Part shown: in pieces, positions 34,299 to 43,740 of the stretch
Layout of the letters: each line of letters starts with the position of its first letter
Position numbering within the stretch: position 1 is the first letter of the stretch
DNA from: Bacillota bacterium
Lineage (GTDB): Bacteria; Bacillota; Clostridia; Lachnospirales; Lachnospiraceae
DNA length: 64,000 bases
Assembly (NCBI GenBank): GCA_023392615.1
Contig: JAEVYT010000041.1
Span: forward strand, 1 to 64,000
Direction of reading: 5' to 3'
Position numbers and translations under genes: made by a program
Notes under the pieces: model-generated
Told to the model about the DNA's origin: nothing
Seen by the model: the letters and a program-made list of their open reading frames with translations, nothing else
Database searches by the model: none

Positions 34299-35219
34299 AT
34301 GTGCACAGCGATGACATTACATGCTAATACAAATGAAATCTTTTTCGGGAGAACAATGGATTTTTCACATGATATTATTCCACAAATCTATATCGTTCCA
34401 GCATCCTATGAATGGTACAACAGCTTGAATCATTGTCAAATGAGAGATGCCTTTCGAATGATTGGATTAGGTCAGGAACTTGATGGTATATTTGGTCTAT
34501 TTGATGGGGTCAACGAAAAAGGTGTTGCGGGCGCGGCCTTATACTTTGCTGGTTATGCGCAATATTCTACATCTATACAAAAAGGGACTACTCCGATTAC
34601 CTCCGTTGATTTTCTTCACTATATCTTAGGTAATTGCTCCTCTGTTAGTGAATTGCCTCAACTACTAAAGAATACCACAATAATTGGTGTTCCTGATCCG
34701 GTTACACATACAATAGCCCCACTTCATTGGATTGTTACCGACAGAAGTGGGGCCTGTATGGTTATTGAATCTACCGCAAGAGGGGTTGAATTAATTAACA
34801 ATCCCATTGGTGTAATGTCCAATAGTCCTGATTTTGGTTGGCATTGTACTAATCTAAAAAACTACATGATGACCTCTCCGATTCAGATGGAAAAAGTACT
34901 CTGGAGTGATGTTCCACTCTCACCATTTGGGCAAGCAGGAGGAACCACCACACTGCCCGGTGGCTTCACCTCGCCAGAACGTTTCATAAGAGTGTCCTAT
35001 TTAAAAACTCATATTCCCCAGCCAAATGATTGCCAAGAAGCAATAAGTGCATGCTTTCATATCATGGCTAGCGTCACGATACCGAAAGGAGCGGTCGTAA
35101 CGGATCGAAATACGTTTGATTATACAAAATATACCGCTTTTATTAATATCAACACCGGTGAATATTTTTACAAATACTATGATGACCTAAATGTGAATAA
35201 AGCTTGCCTCTGGCAATGA
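34299..35219 (+). CDS. Choloylglycine hydrolase family amidase
   Basis: Ntn-hydrolase of 306 residues in the bile salt hydrolase / penicillin V acylase family. Cys2 ('MCTAMTL') becomes the N-terminal nucleophile after Met removal; 'FFGRTMDFS' supplies the Arg/Asp pair, 'DGVNEKGVAGAALYF', 'VMSNSPDFGWH' the Asn, and 'FHIMASVTIPKG' precedes the late Arg/Asp region. No signal peptide. Whether it cleaves bile salts, penicillins or N-acyl homoserine lactones cannot be read from sequence. Confidence 0.9.
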   Translation: MCTAMTLHANTNEIFFGRTMDFSHDIIPQIYIVPASYEWYNSLNHCQMRDAFRMIGLGQELDGIFGLFDGVNEKGVAGAALYFAGYAQYSTSIQKGTTPITSVDFLHYILGNCSSVSELPQLLKNTTIIGVPDPVTHTIAPLHWIVTDRSGACMVIESTARGVELINNPIGVMSNSPDFGWHCTNLKNYMMTSPIQMEKVLWSDVPLSPFGQAGGTTTLPGGFTSPERFIRVSYLKTHIPQPNDCQEAISACFHIMASVTIPKGAVVTDRNTFDYTKYTAFININTGEYFYKYYDDLNVNKACLWQ

Positions 35220-35221
35220 TA

Positions 35222-36097
35222 CTATGCCTTGTTTCTTACCGGTATCCAAATTTCACTTCGATAATTTGGATTCTGTGTATCCTTACTCTCATTCCACAGA
35301 ATTTCGGGTCCTTCAATTGCTTCATAACCTGATGACGGAAACCACTCAGAATATATTCTTCCCCATACATTTTGAAGTGTTTCCGGGAAAGGACCTACTG
35401 ACTCAAATACAGCCCAGGTACCCTCTTCTATCACAAGCTCCTCAAATTCGGTTGGTTCACTACATGAAGTTGCAACACCAATGTAGTGATCTAGTTCTCC
35501 ATTTTCTTCCATCCTGCCTTCCGAAAAATTCGTTGAAGCACTGATGATACCATATGGTTCAACATTTGATCGTGCTTTTAATTCGTCGATCACTTTGGGT
35601 GTAAGCAGACCATACATCTTATTAATCTCCGGGTTAACTCCATTGAATATAATTGGTACTCTTTTCTTAATCCCAATTAATTTAAAACTCTCTTTTTCAA
35701 TAATTCGATAATTCATTTCGCATCCTCCATTAATTGATAGTTGGAAGGTCATTCTAGGATATGCCTTCAGTTTGGTATTTTCACTCCTTGCTTCGGAAGG
35801 GAGAACACCATGCATAGATTGAAAAGCACGGGAAAATGAATCCGCCGAGTTATAACCATATTTAACAGCGATATCGATAATTCTAGAATGCTTATTTTTC
35901 AAATCCACTGCTGCTAATGTCATCCTTCTTCTTCTAATATATTCTGACAAGCTTATTCCTGATAAGAATGAAAACATCTTCTTAAAGTGATATTCGGAAC
36001 ACAGTGCTAATTTTGATATCACACTATAATCAATCTCTTCTGTCAAATGATCTTCTATATATGCGATTGCTTTATTCAAATCACTTATGGAATCCAT
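35222..36097 (-). CDS. AraC-family regulator with GyrI-like effector domain
   Basis: Protein of about 291 residues: AraC DNA-binding domain 5-105 ('HFKKMFSFLSGISLSEYIRR', 'IDIAVKYGYNSADSFSRAFQ') followed by a GyrI-like/effector-binding domain (about 130-291, 'KLIGIKKRVPI', 'SEWFPSSGYE'). The same architecture as Rob-like/SoxS-type multidrug-binding activators. The start is chosen at 36097 because AGGAGG lies 7 bases upstream. It is convergent with the hydrolase gene by 2 bp. Confidence 0.9.
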   Translation of the reverse strand: MDSISDLNKAIAYIEDHLTEEIDYSVISKLALCSEYHFKKMFSFLSGISLSEYIRRRRMTLAAVDLKNKHSRIIDIAVKYGYNSADSFSRAFQSMHGVLPSEARSENTKLKAYPRMTFQLSINGGCEMNYRIIEKESFKLIGIKKRVPIIFNGVNPEINKMYGLLTPKVIDELKARSNVEPYGIISASTNFSEGRMEENGELDHYIGVATSCSEPTEFEELVIEEGTWAVFESVGPFPETLQNVWGRIYSEWFPSSGYEAIEGPEILWNESKDTQNPNYRSEIWIPVRNKA

Positions 36098-36198
36098 GAA
36101 ACAACCTCCTTTCATATCGAATCATATCAAAGATTTCTATCTCTCATCCGACTTTTCGAGCACAATTTTATCGGACTTCTATGTAGCTAACAAACCTT

Positions 36199-36966
36199 CT
36201 ATAGCGACCTAAAAGAACACGGAACACCAACTACGCATTTACCGCAGACATCTGCATTCTTATACTTCTTCTCATTCTCCAAACACATTGCATAGCAGAG
36301 AAATCGGTCAAATCCTTGTTCCGTCAACGCACCTGTGGGGCATCTCTTTATACAGGCTTTGCACTTACCCGTACGCTTATACAAGCATCTTTCTACTTGC
36401 ACAATCGGATCTGCTTCTATTGGCAGTGCAGTAATAATTGAAAAATATCTTCCTGCACACCCTTTTTCTGTTATTAACATATTATTCAATCCAAATGTTC
36501 CATGTCCGGCAAGGTAGGCAACATGGCGCTGTGACCACCGGCTCTTTAGCACATCCTCGATTAACCCTATGTTAATTGGCATTGCAGCGTGATATCCAAT
36601 ATCCCTAATTGTTTCAATTAAATATTCATTCAAATAAATACTTAATTCGTTTGTTAACAAATAAGCATTCGCCCAGATCTCTGATGTCTCCTTGCCTCCC
36701 ACATTACTCTTCGCAACTTCTTCTTTAAATGGTAAAAAATACGATAACACACTCTCTGCATCTTCAAGAATTTCAGCCGGCGTATAGTGATTTTCTAATA
36801 CAATTGCTTTTAAGTCTTCAAACATTGGATTTTTTGCTTCAGCATACTTAATTATTGGTTCTTGCCATATATTTTCGATTCCTGCTTGCGTACAATATTG
36901 ATCAATAAAGTAATTAACTTCTGATTCAATTATTTTTTTAATATCAGGTATCGTAAGTCTCTCCAT
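36199..36966 (-). CDS. QueG-like epoxyqueuosine reductase family Fe-S protein
   Basis: Protein of 255 residues with 'YLAGHGTFGLNNMLITEKGC' and a C-terminal double cluster set: 'CLYKRTGKCKACIKRCPTGA' followed by 'CYAMCLE', 'CGKCVVGVPC', i.e. two [4Fe-4S] sites as in QueG and related cobalamin-dependent reductases. It is shorter than QueG (about 380), lacking HEAT repeats, so it belongs to the short QueG-like ferredoxin group of unknown substrate. Single gene. Confidence 0.8.
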   Translation of the reverse strand: MERLTIPDIKKIIESEVNYFIDQYCTQAGIENIWQEPIIKYAEAKNPMFEDLKAIVLENHYTPAEILEDAESVLSYFLPFKEEVAKSNVGGKETSEIWANAYLLTNELSIYLNEYLIETIRDIGYHAAMPINIGLIEDVLKSRWSQRHVAYLAGHGTFGLNNMLITEKGCAGRYFSIITALPIEADPIVQVERCLYKRTGKCKACIKRCPTGALTEQGFDRFLCYAMCLENEKKYKNADVCGKCVVGVPCSFRSL

Positions 36967-37121
36967 ATTTATTCTCCTTGCATGCCCTTGTTAATACGTA
37001 TCCATAATTACCAGTTTTTATTAACTTAAAAGTTTAGCATCCTGCCTCTCCTTTTGCAAGTAGAATTATTAATGTTATCATAGGATATAAATACACCGGT
37101 ATATAAACACTAGGAGAAGTG

Positions 37122-37159
37122 AAAAGCACTTGTCCTTTTTCTGATGAACAAGTGCTTTT
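37122..37159. terminator. Terminator of the DeoR operon
   Basis: AAAAGCACTTGT / ACAAGTGCTTTT, 12-base perfect arms with a 14-base loop, just after the UPF0303 gene. Confidence 0.82.
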
Positions 37160-37179
37160 ATCTTCTTTTTGCATTTATA

Positions 37180-37656
37180 TTAAACTTTCAAATATTCTCG
37201 AATGGCTTTTACAACCAATTCATGATCTTGTTCCTGCGGTAGCCCTGATACGATGATTGTACCCACAACACCTACATTCTTAATTCGAATTGGAAATGCT
37301 CCACCATGAGCTGCATAATCATATGAGCTTATAAGGTATGCTTCCTCCATGGTTCTATCAGAATTACGTAAGGTTGCACCGATATACATAGAACTCTTAT
37401 TAAATCGATTGACCACCCTCATCTTTCTGATAATCCACTGGTCATTATCCGGTCCGGTTCCATCGAATGCATAGTGAAACAACTGATGTCCGTTACGCGT
37501 AATGTCTATCGTAATCATAAGCCCTGCTGATTTAGCCATTTCCACTAACTTCAACCCCAACTCCAAAGCAGTACCACTATCAAATTCGGTGAATTGTAGC
37601 TCCTCTTCCTGCTTCTCCAACTCTTTAATAAACTCTGTACTATACTTCATCTCCAT
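37180..37656 (-). CDS. UPF0303 / heme-degrading-domain protein
   Basis: Protein of 158 residues with 'FDSGTALELGLKLVEMAK', 'ITRNGHQLFHYAFDGT', 'KMRVVNRFNKSSMYIG', 'YAAHGGAFPIRIKN' and 'GTIIVSGLPQEQDHELVVKA', the GlcG/HbpS-like (UPF0303) pattern. The fold binds heme in HbpS but members in sugar operons have unknown roles. It is last in a unit with two Gfo/Idh/MocA oxidoreductases and DeoR, hinting at sugar metabolism. Confidence 0.82.
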   Translation of the reverse strand: MEMKYSTEFIKELEKQEEELQFTEFDSGTALELGLKLVEMAKSAGLMITIDITRNGHQLFHYAFDGTGPDNDQWIIRKMRVVNRFNKSSMYIGATLRNSDRTMEEAYLISSYDYAAHGGAFPIRIKNVGVVGTIIVSGLPQEQDHELVVKAIREYLKV

Positions 37657-37739
37657 CCTCCATACGCTTCGCCCTTCGTTGTTATCGAAACTTTATTCCT
37701 ATTCATTAACTTATTTTAAATCCTTATCTTTGCGTAACT

Positions 37740-38729
37740 CTAATGAACACTATAATTTTCGAACATCTGAGATAACGCAATATCAATTACTCTTGCATTA
37801 TTATAAGCATCTTCAAATGTAATTAACGGATTTTCTCCGTTAAGAATACATCTTCCGAACTGCTCCACTTCAAGCATATAATTATGAGGGCAGTGCACTT
37901 TAATCTCTTCCGTTACAGAGTCTTTATTAATGATAACTGTGGTTTCTCCTTCTGAATTGAATTGTACCGGAACATGAATGATACCGGTTTCTCCAACAAT
38001 TGTATACTCACTTCTAGATGCGCAGTTAAGAGCACAATAGGATACAGCTTTTAATCCCCCTTCAAATTCCATCATAATACAGCTACTTTCATCCACTCCG
38101 GATTCCTTACCAATCTCACCGGTCGCATGCACCTCAATCGGTTCAGAACCTGCTATATGACGAATAATATTTAGATTATAGCAGCCAACATCATACGTTG
38201 CACCTCCTGCTAATTCCTTATTGACCCTAACATCATCCCTATTGTTTAAGAAGTAACTAAAATGTGCTTCGATAAATTTAACCTTACCAACAATTCCTTC
38301 ATCCACTAAGCTTTTTACCTTCTTCGTTAATGGACTTTGACGATATGCAAAGGCTTCCATCAAGATAATTCCATTCTGTTTTGCCGCATCTTTCATACCT
38401 TTTACTTCTTCTGCGCTAATGCCTAACGGTTTTTCACACAATACATGTTTTTTCTTTTGGGCAGCTTTTAATGTCCATTCATAATGGAGTGCATTCGGCA
38501 GCGGAATATATACCGCATCTATCTCCGGGTCATCAAGTAATGCTTCATAGCTGGTATAACTCTTGACCGGCTTAAATTTCTCACAAAAATCGTCTAATTT
38601 CTTTCCTGCTTCTCTACTGGCAATTGCATATAGTACTGCATTTTCTGAACTTAATATTCCGGGAATAACTGATTTTTCTGCGATTCCTGCGCATCCAAGT
38701 ACGCCCCAATTCACTTTCGTTTTACTCAT
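37740..38729 (-). CDS. Gfo/Idh/MocA-family oxidoreductase (1)
   Basis: NAD(P)-dependent sugar oxidoreductase of about 329 residues. Rossmann start 'WGVLGCAGIAEKSVIPGI', the 'CEKPLG' catalytic-Lys motif (EKP) and 'GGATYDVGCYNLNIIRHI' dinucleotide/substrate helix are present. The start at 38729 has AAGGAC 7 bases upstream. It is second of three genes downstream of DeoR. The substrate is not predictable beyond a sugar or polyol. Confidence 0.9.
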   Translation of the reverse strand: MSKTKVNWGVLGCAGIAEKSVIPGILSSENAVLYAIASREAGKKLDDFCEKFKPVKSYTSYEALLDDPEIDAVYIPLPNALHYEWTLKAAQKKKHVLCEKPLGISAEEVKGMKDAAKQNGIILMEAFAYRQSPLTKKVKSLVDEGIVGKVKFIEAHFSYFLNNRDDVRVNKELAGGATYDVGCYNLNIIRHIAGSEPIEVHATGEIGKESGVDESSCIMMEFEGGLKAVSYCALNCASRSEYTIVGETGIIHVPVQFNSEGETTVIINKDSVTEEIKVHCPHNYMLEVEQFGRCILNGENPLITFEDAYNNARVIDIALSQMFENYSVH

Positions 38730-38751
38730 TTTATGTCCTTCTTTCTTATAA

Positions 38752-39816
38752 TTATTCAAATGGAACCCATCTTCTCTCTTCATTACTTTGTGATGCCAGT
38801 TCAATCACTCGGATGGTATTGCGTGCCTGCTGTGCCTTCACAGCCAGCTCTTCCTTACCTAGAATTGCATCATATAGATTTCGATACAAGGATCGATAAT
38901 CTCCTGTTTCACTTTCCACATTTCCAATCATATGAACACCGTTCACTAGCGTATTAAGCTTACCGTACAATTCCTCTGGTTCCCTTCCCCAATCACTGCA
39001 TTCATTCGGAATCTTCCCTTTGATCAATTCATCCTCTTGAATATCCAATCCGTATTTCACAAAGGAACCATTTCTACCATGAACACAATAATGTGGCCCT
39101 TTCTCTTGAATCAACATTCCAGATTTTAAAGTGACCTTTAATCCCGGATATCGAAGAATTACTTCGAAGCAATCATCCACCTCAGTATGAGTTCTCTGCT
39201 TGTCCACATATCCAAATACTTCTTGTGGCAGCCCAAACAGAAATAATGCCTGGTCAATCAAATGGGAGCCCAAATCATACAGCATTCCCGAACCCGGTGA
39301 TGATTTTTGCACCCTCCAGTTATCTCCTGCTTCTGACGAGAACCTATCATAATGGGACTCAAACTCTATCACTTCTCCAAGTAAGTTGCTTTTGATCACT
39401 GAAACTACTGTCTTAAAATCACTATCCCACCTTCTATTATGATTAACGGTAAGAAGTTTTCCTGTTGTCTGAGATATCTTGATCAACTCATCTGCTTCTT
39501 TACTTGTAATGGTAAATGGCTTTTCAACAATTACATGTTTACCACTTTCCATTGCCTTCTTGGCATATTCAAAATGAAATTGATTCGGAGTTGCCACCAC
39601 TACCAACTCGATTTCTTTATCATTAAAAATATCCTCCACTTGATTAATTACGTTAGCCTCCGGATACTTCTTCTTAATATCTGCTATATTATCCGGTTTT
39701 GTTTCATAAATCTTCTCTAACTTTAAACCTGGTACGCTAGTAAGTATGGGTGCATGAAAGATTCTGCCACCAAAACCATACCCAATTAATCCAACCTTTA
39801 CAATTCTCTCATTCAT
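38752..39816 (-). CDS. Gfo/Idh/MocA-family oxidoreductase (2), YdgJ-like
   Basis: Oxidoreductase of 354 residues; 'KVGLIGYGFGGRIFHAPIL', 'VEKPFT' and 'GMLYDLGSHLIDQALFLFG' are the YdgJ/IolW-type pattern (FGGRxFHAP). It differs from its neighbour, so the pair may catalyse sequential oxidation-reduction (as in inositol or keto-sugar interconversion; inference). Directly behind deoR, 22 bases before the next oxidoreductase. Confidence 0.9.
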   Translation of the reverse strand: MNERIVKVGLIGYGFGGRIFHAPILTSVPGLKLEKIYETKPDNIADIKKKYPEANVINQVEDIFNDKEIELVVVATPNQFHFEYAKKAMESGKHVIVEKPFTITSKEADELIKISQTTGKLLTVNHNRRWDSDFKTVVSVIKSNLLGEVIEFESHYDRFSSEAGDNWRVQKSSPGSGMLYDLGSHLIDQALFLFGLPQEVFGYVDKQRTHTEVDDCFEVILRYPGLKVTLKSGMLIQEKGPHYCVHGRNGSFVKYGLDIQEDELIKGKIPNECSDWGREPEELYGKLNTLVNGVHMIGNVESETGDYRSLYRNLYDAILGKEELAVKAQQARNTIRVIELASQSNEERRWVPFE

Positions 39817-39908
39817 ATCACTAACCTTGCCCTTCCCATAATATAAAACTACTGTGTCTTAATTATAAATTTTGATTCGAAATGTAATTATACTTTTGAT
39901 CATTTACA

Positions 39909-40652
39909 TTAAATTAATAACGTTTGTATATTATGTTTCATTAATACCTTTAATTTATCTTCTGCTATCTCTTTTTCAGTGATAACAGTACTTACCTTAT
40001 CCAACTCTACGATAGAAGTCATTCCAATTTGATCAAATTTTGCTGCTTCTGCTATTACAATAACCTCCTGAGCCCTTAAGCTCATTTCTCGTCCTATCTC
40101 TGCTCTTAAAAAATCGGTGCAAGTAAATCCCAGACTCTCTGTAAACCCGCTCATTCCAATAAATGCTTTACTGACACATAACTGACTTAATGCGAGTTTT
40201 GCAAGAGGACCTACCATGGCCTGTGCATCATTTTGTAGATTTCCGCCTAATACTGTTACCTGAACATTTTGATAACTCTTCATCAATCCGGCTATATAAA
40301 GTGAATTCGTAATGATATTCACTTCTCTGTGTTCAGCCAATTCCCTTGCAAATACAGAATTCGTAGACCCTGCCTCAATTAGTATAGTCTCCCCATCTTT
40401 CATAAGCTTTACTGCTTCCTTGGCAAGCTTTAGTTTTTCGTTATAACGAATTAACATCCTCTTTTCTATGGATTCAGATGATATCTGTGCTGCACCTCCA
40501 TGTATCCGTTTGATAATTCCGTCGTTTTCCATCTGTGATAAATCTTTTCGAATCGTGACCTCTGATACGAGAAGCCGGTCAGAAAGTTCCTTAACCGTAA
40601 CTTTAGGTTTTTCCGTCAGTATAGAAAATATTATATTTTGGCGTTCTTTCAC
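39909..40652 (-). CDS. DeoR-family regulator
   Basis: Protein of 247 residues: N-terminal helix-turn-helix 'VTVKELSDRLLVSEVTIRKD' with the DeoR tag 'GIIKRIHGGA', and the C-terminal sugar-phosphate isomerase-like sensor 'IEAGSTNSVFARELAEH', 'ITNSLYIAGLM', 'VLGGNLQND'. Probably represses the oxidoreductase operon in the absence of a phosphorylated sugar. GTTTCATATGAAAC near its promoter is a likely operator. Confidence 0.9.
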   Translation of the reverse strand: MKERQNIIFSILTEKPKVTVKELSDRLLVSEVTIRKDLSQMENDGIIKRIHGGAAQISSESIEKRMLIRYNEKLKLAKEAVKLMKDGETILIEAGSTNSVFARELAEHREVNIITNSLYIAGLMKSYQNVQVTVLGGNLQNDAQAMVGPLAKLALSQLCVSKAFIGMSGFTESLGFTCTDFLRAEIGREMSLRAQEVIVIAEAAKFDQIGMTSIVELDKVSTVITEKEIAEDKLKVLMKHNIQTLLI

Positions 40653-40682
40653 AGAAACACCTCCCTCTATAGTACTAATAAA

Positions 40683-40730
40683 ATTATACTACACACTTTC
40701 ATTTGAAGTCAATAGAGTTTCATATGAAAC
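40683..40730 (-). promoter_or_regulatory. deoR operon promoter with candidate operators
   Basis: On the minus strand TTGACT (complement of 40707-40712), 18 bases, TATAAT (complement of 40683-40688). GTTTCATATGAAAC (40717-40730, perfect palindrome) lies upstream of -35 and the related CTTTCATTTGAAG (40696-40708) overlaps -35 and the spacer. Confidence 0.75.
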
Positions 40731-40902
40731 CTTTATACTATAATGTTCCTCCAGTTATAGCCTATCCCCTTAACTTCCCCAAACTTAATCCTTAGTATTT
40801 TGGATTAAGATTATGATCACTATGACTATTTATTAAACTTTTGGGATAAACTACGAATTAATGCATAAATATAATATTAATTTTTAATGAGGTGATGTGA
40901 AA

Positions 40903-42120
40903 ATGATATCAGTAAAAGAAAGAATCGTTACAAACAAGATAGAAAAAAAACTTTACAAAAGTTTCTTTAACAATCTATTTTCAGATTCTTGCTCCGTGAA
41001 ATTATGGGATGGGGAAGAAATCACTTATGGGACAGGCGATATTAATTTTCGGATCGTTCTAAATGAACCTATCTCAATCTCCGATGTTCTTGCTGACCCG
41101 TCTGTAACATTCGGGGAAGCTTACATGCAAAAAAAGCTTGATATTGAAGGTAATATTCAAAAAGTAATAGAATCTCTATATCGTAATTCAAAAAGCTTTT
41201 TAAGGGACAAGGAGAAATACGGAAAACTAATGAATCCTATTAAGAACACCCTAAGAAAAAGCAAAGAAAATATAAGTTCACATTATGATATCGGAAATGA
41301 TTTTTACCAATTATGGCTTGATAAATCAATGACCTATTCCTGTGGTTATTTTACATCAGACAATGATACTCTCGAACAAGCCCAAGTAAATAAAGTAGAT
41401 TATATACTAAAAAAATTAAACTTAAAAGCAGGTAATACTCTACTTGATATAGGATGTGGTTGGGGAGAATTAATCATAACTGCCGCTAAAAAATACAACA
41501 TAAAAGCACTTGGAGTTACACTAAGTCAGGAACAAATGGAAAAAACCAGTAGGCGCATTAAAGAGGATGGCCTAGAAGATCTTGTAGAAGTACAGCTAAT
41601 TGATTACCGTCATATAAAAAACAGATCATTTGATCGAATTGTAAGTGTCGGAATGATAGAACATGTTGGGAAAGAATATCTTGCGGAATATTTTAATGTT
41701 GTAAACTCTTTATTAAATGAAGGAGGAATATCTCTACTGCATAGCATAACAAGCTTACATGGTGGCAACAATTCATGGATTAATAAATATATATTCCCTG
41801 GTGGATATGTTCCATCTGTTAGTGAATTGGTTAGTAACATCACATCAGAATCCTTTTACCTCCTCGATGCAGAAAGTCTAAGAAGACATTATGCACGAAC
41901 TTTGGAATGTTGGGCTAATAATTATGAAGCTGCCTTACCAGAGATACGTCGGTTGAAAGATGAATCTTTTATCAGAATGTGGAGACTTTATTTAAATTCG
42001 TGTGCCGCATCATTTAATGTTGGAAATATTGACATTCATCAGTTTCTGTTTTCTAAAGGAGTTGCGGACGAAATCCCTATGACAAGAAATTATTTGTATC
42101 CAAACACGCTCCGATTATGA
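40903..42120 (+). CDS. Cyclopropane-fatty-acyl-phospholipid synthase family protein
   Basis: SAM-dependent methyltransferase of about 405 residues. N-terminal lipid-binding region (about 1-110, 'VTFGEAYMQKKLDIEGNI'), then 'SSHYDIGNDFYQLWLDKSMT' and 'YSCGYF', SAM motif 'LLDIGCGWGELIITAAKKY' and 'GMIEHVGKEYL', as in CfaS. It adds a methylene bridge to unsaturated membrane phospholipids by family knowledge. The start ATG 40903 has GAGGTG 8 bases upstream; GTG 40897 is possible but too close. No adjacent partner except a MerR gene. Confidence 0.92.
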   Translation: MISVKERIVTNKIEKKLYKSFFNNLFSDSCSVKLWDGEEITYGTGDINFRIVLNEPISISDVLADPSVTFGEAYMQKKLDIEGNIQKVIESLYRNSKSFLRDKEKYGKLMNPIKNTLRKSKENISSHYDIGNDFYQLWLDKSMTYSCGYFTSDNDTLEQAQVNKVDYILKKLNLKAGNTLLDIGCGWGELIITAAKKYNIKALGVTLSQEQMEKTSRRIKEDGLEDLVEVQLIDYRHIKNRSFDRIVSVGMIEHVGKEYLAEYFNVVNSLLNEGGISLLHSITSLHGGNNSWINKYIFPGGYVPSVSELVSNITSESFYLLDAESLRRHYARTLECWANNYEAALPEIRRLKDESFIRMWRLYLNSCAASFNVGNIDIHQFLFSKGVADEIPMTRNYLYPNTLRL

Positions 42121-42198
42121 TTACACCGGTAAATGTCAGTAAAGATTATTAACCACATCATATTAAATCTTGTAAATCACTCAAATATAGCATATACT

Positions 42199-42242
42199 AT
42201 TCAAATAGCTTAGAGTTCTATCTAAGTCTAAGCTATTCGAAT
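42199..42242 (+). promoter_or_regulatory. 16-bp inverted repeat upstream of merR
   Basis: ATTCAAATAGCTTAGA and its complement TCTAAGCTATTCGAAT (one mismatch), 12-base spacer. No T-run, so it is an operator or a leader hairpin rather than a clear terminator for the CFA gene. Confidence 0.55.
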
Positions 42243-42264
42243 AATATTGCTAAGGAGAAACGAT

Positions 42265-42663
42265 ATGTACTCTATTAATGAAGTGGCCAACATTTGTGAT
42301 ATTTCGCCCTATACCCTTCGCTTCTATGACAAAGAAGGATTGCTCCCTTTTGTTTCAAGAAGTAGCACCGGTAACAGACAGTTTAGTGATGATGATTTAA
42401 ATGTGATCAAATTGATCTGTTGCTTAAAAAATACCGGTATGCAAGTAAAAGATATTCGAACATATATTGAATTAGTTATGCAAGGTACTGATACCAATGA
42501 ACAGCGTAAACAAATTATGATAGATCATCGAAAAAATGTTATAAACCAAATCGATAGTTTAAAGAAAAATCTAAATATTATTGATTTAAAAATAGCTCTT
42601 TATGATAATGATGACGGAACTTCCTTTTCAAAGATATTTGGTGAGCGTGAAATCAAAAAATAG
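42265..42663 (+). CDS. MerR-family regulator
   Basis: Regulator of 132 residues: 'YSINEVANICDISPYTLRFYDKEGLL' and 'RQFSDDDLNVIKLICCLKNTGM' are the MerR winged helix, then a coiled-coil dimer helix (about 75-120). The start at 42265 has AAGGAG 7 bases upstream. No Cys pair of metal sensors, so it belongs to the drug- or redox-type group. Convergent with an SDR gene; the target may be the SDR or CFA gene (inference). Confidence 0.88.
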   Translation: MYSINEVANICDISPYTLRFYDKEGLLPFVSRSSTGNRQFSDDDLNVIKLICCLKNTGMQVKDIRTYIELVMQGTDTNEQRKQIMIDHRKNVINQIDSLKKNLNIIDLKIALYDNDDGTSFSKIFGEREIKK

Positions 42664-42700
42664 CAATCTCGGATTGATTGTAAAGCAGTTAATTCTAGAT

Positions 42701-42752
42701 GAGCTCATATTCAAATAAGCTTAACTTACCGGATATGAGCTCTCTTTTATTT
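42701..42752 (+). terminator. merR terminator
   Basis: GAGCTCATATTC / GGATATGAGCTC (one mismatch) followed by TCTTTTATTTT. Confidence 0.8.
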
Positions 42753-42810
42753 TATAATCATTTGAGAGTATTGGGCTTAAAACATTACGATAATTATATG
42801 GAATACCTTA

Positions 42811-43740
42811 TTAGTTAAACTCTACTTTTGTTAGTTTTTCTGAAATATTCCATAATTTTTTACTAACCTGCATGTCTTCTGCCTGAGGAGGAATTTTCGC
42901 AAAGGTAGGGTATCCTCTCGTCTCACTCATTCGAGACGGTCCATAATAAGTTCCTCCTCTTGCTTGAGGAGCTGTTATCGCATAAAGAGAAGGCCATGCT
43001 CCGTGTGCAGCCGGCTGAAATAAAAATGAAGCAAAGCGTCGAATCATCCCAGCCGCACTATTCTTTCCTGAACCATTTGGGATCAATTCGGTTCTTGATA
43101 TTCCTGGATGAACTCCGATACTTGTAATCCCCCATCCTTCTTCGTCACTACGACGTTGTAATTCAAATGCAAACATTAGACATGCTAGCTTAGACATTGA
43201 ATAGGTTACCATGGGTTTATACTCTTGCTCCGATTGAAGATCATTAAAATTGATTGCTCCATCACGATTTGCCACACTACTCAAACTAATCACTTTAGGA
43301 TTATGCCCATTCTTTAATAGTGGTAACAGCTGCGCTGTCAAAGCAAAATGTCCAAAATAGTTTGTACCCATCTGTAACTCAAATCCATCTGTAGTAACCC
43401 TACGCTTTGGTGGATTCATAACAGCGGCATTATTTACCAGAATATCCAGACTATTGCGTTCTGCTCTCAACTTCTTTCCGAATGCATCTATGGATGCAAG
43501 ATCTGCAAGATCAAGTATCTCAAACCGGATATTACCGAAAGGAATCATTGCCTTAATCTTACTAATTGCCTCTTCTCCTTTGCTTATGTTTCTACCAGCC
43601 ATGATAACTTCAGCTCCTGCTCGAGTCATCTCCAACGCTGTTTCATATCCAATCCCACCTGTTCCTGTAATAACGATTGATTTTCCTTTTTGTGAAGGAA
43701 TATCAGCTGAAGTCCAATTTTTTTTCATTCTTTCTTCCAT
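42811..43740 (-). CDS. Short-chain dehydrogenase/reductase
   Basis: Retinol-dehydrogenase-like SDR of 309 residues. Cofactor motif 'VITGTGGIGYETALEM' (TGxxxGIG form), 'NNAAVM', catalytic Ser in 'VISLSSVANR' and 'YSMSK' (YxxxK). NADPH-type reduction of a carbonyl is likely; the substrate is unknown. The start with AGGAG about 10 bases upstream; an alternative Met 4 codons later is possible. The promoter may be TTGACA near 43890-43895 (minus). Confidence 0.88.
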   Translation of the reverse strand: MEERMKKNWTSADIPSQKGKSIVITGTGGIGYETALEMTRAGAEVIMAGRNISKGEEAISKIKAMIPFGNIRFEILDLADLASIDAFGKKLRAERNSLDILVNNAAVMNPPKRRVTTDGFELQMGTNYFGHFALTAQLLPLLKNGHNPKVISLSSVANRDGAINFNDLQSEQEYKPMVTYSMSKLACLMFAFELQRRSDEEGWGITSIGVHPGISRTELIPNGSGKNSAAGMIRRFASFLFQPAAHGAWPSLYAITAPQARGGTYYGPSRMSETRGYPTFAKIPPQAEDMQVSKKLWNISEKLTKVEFN

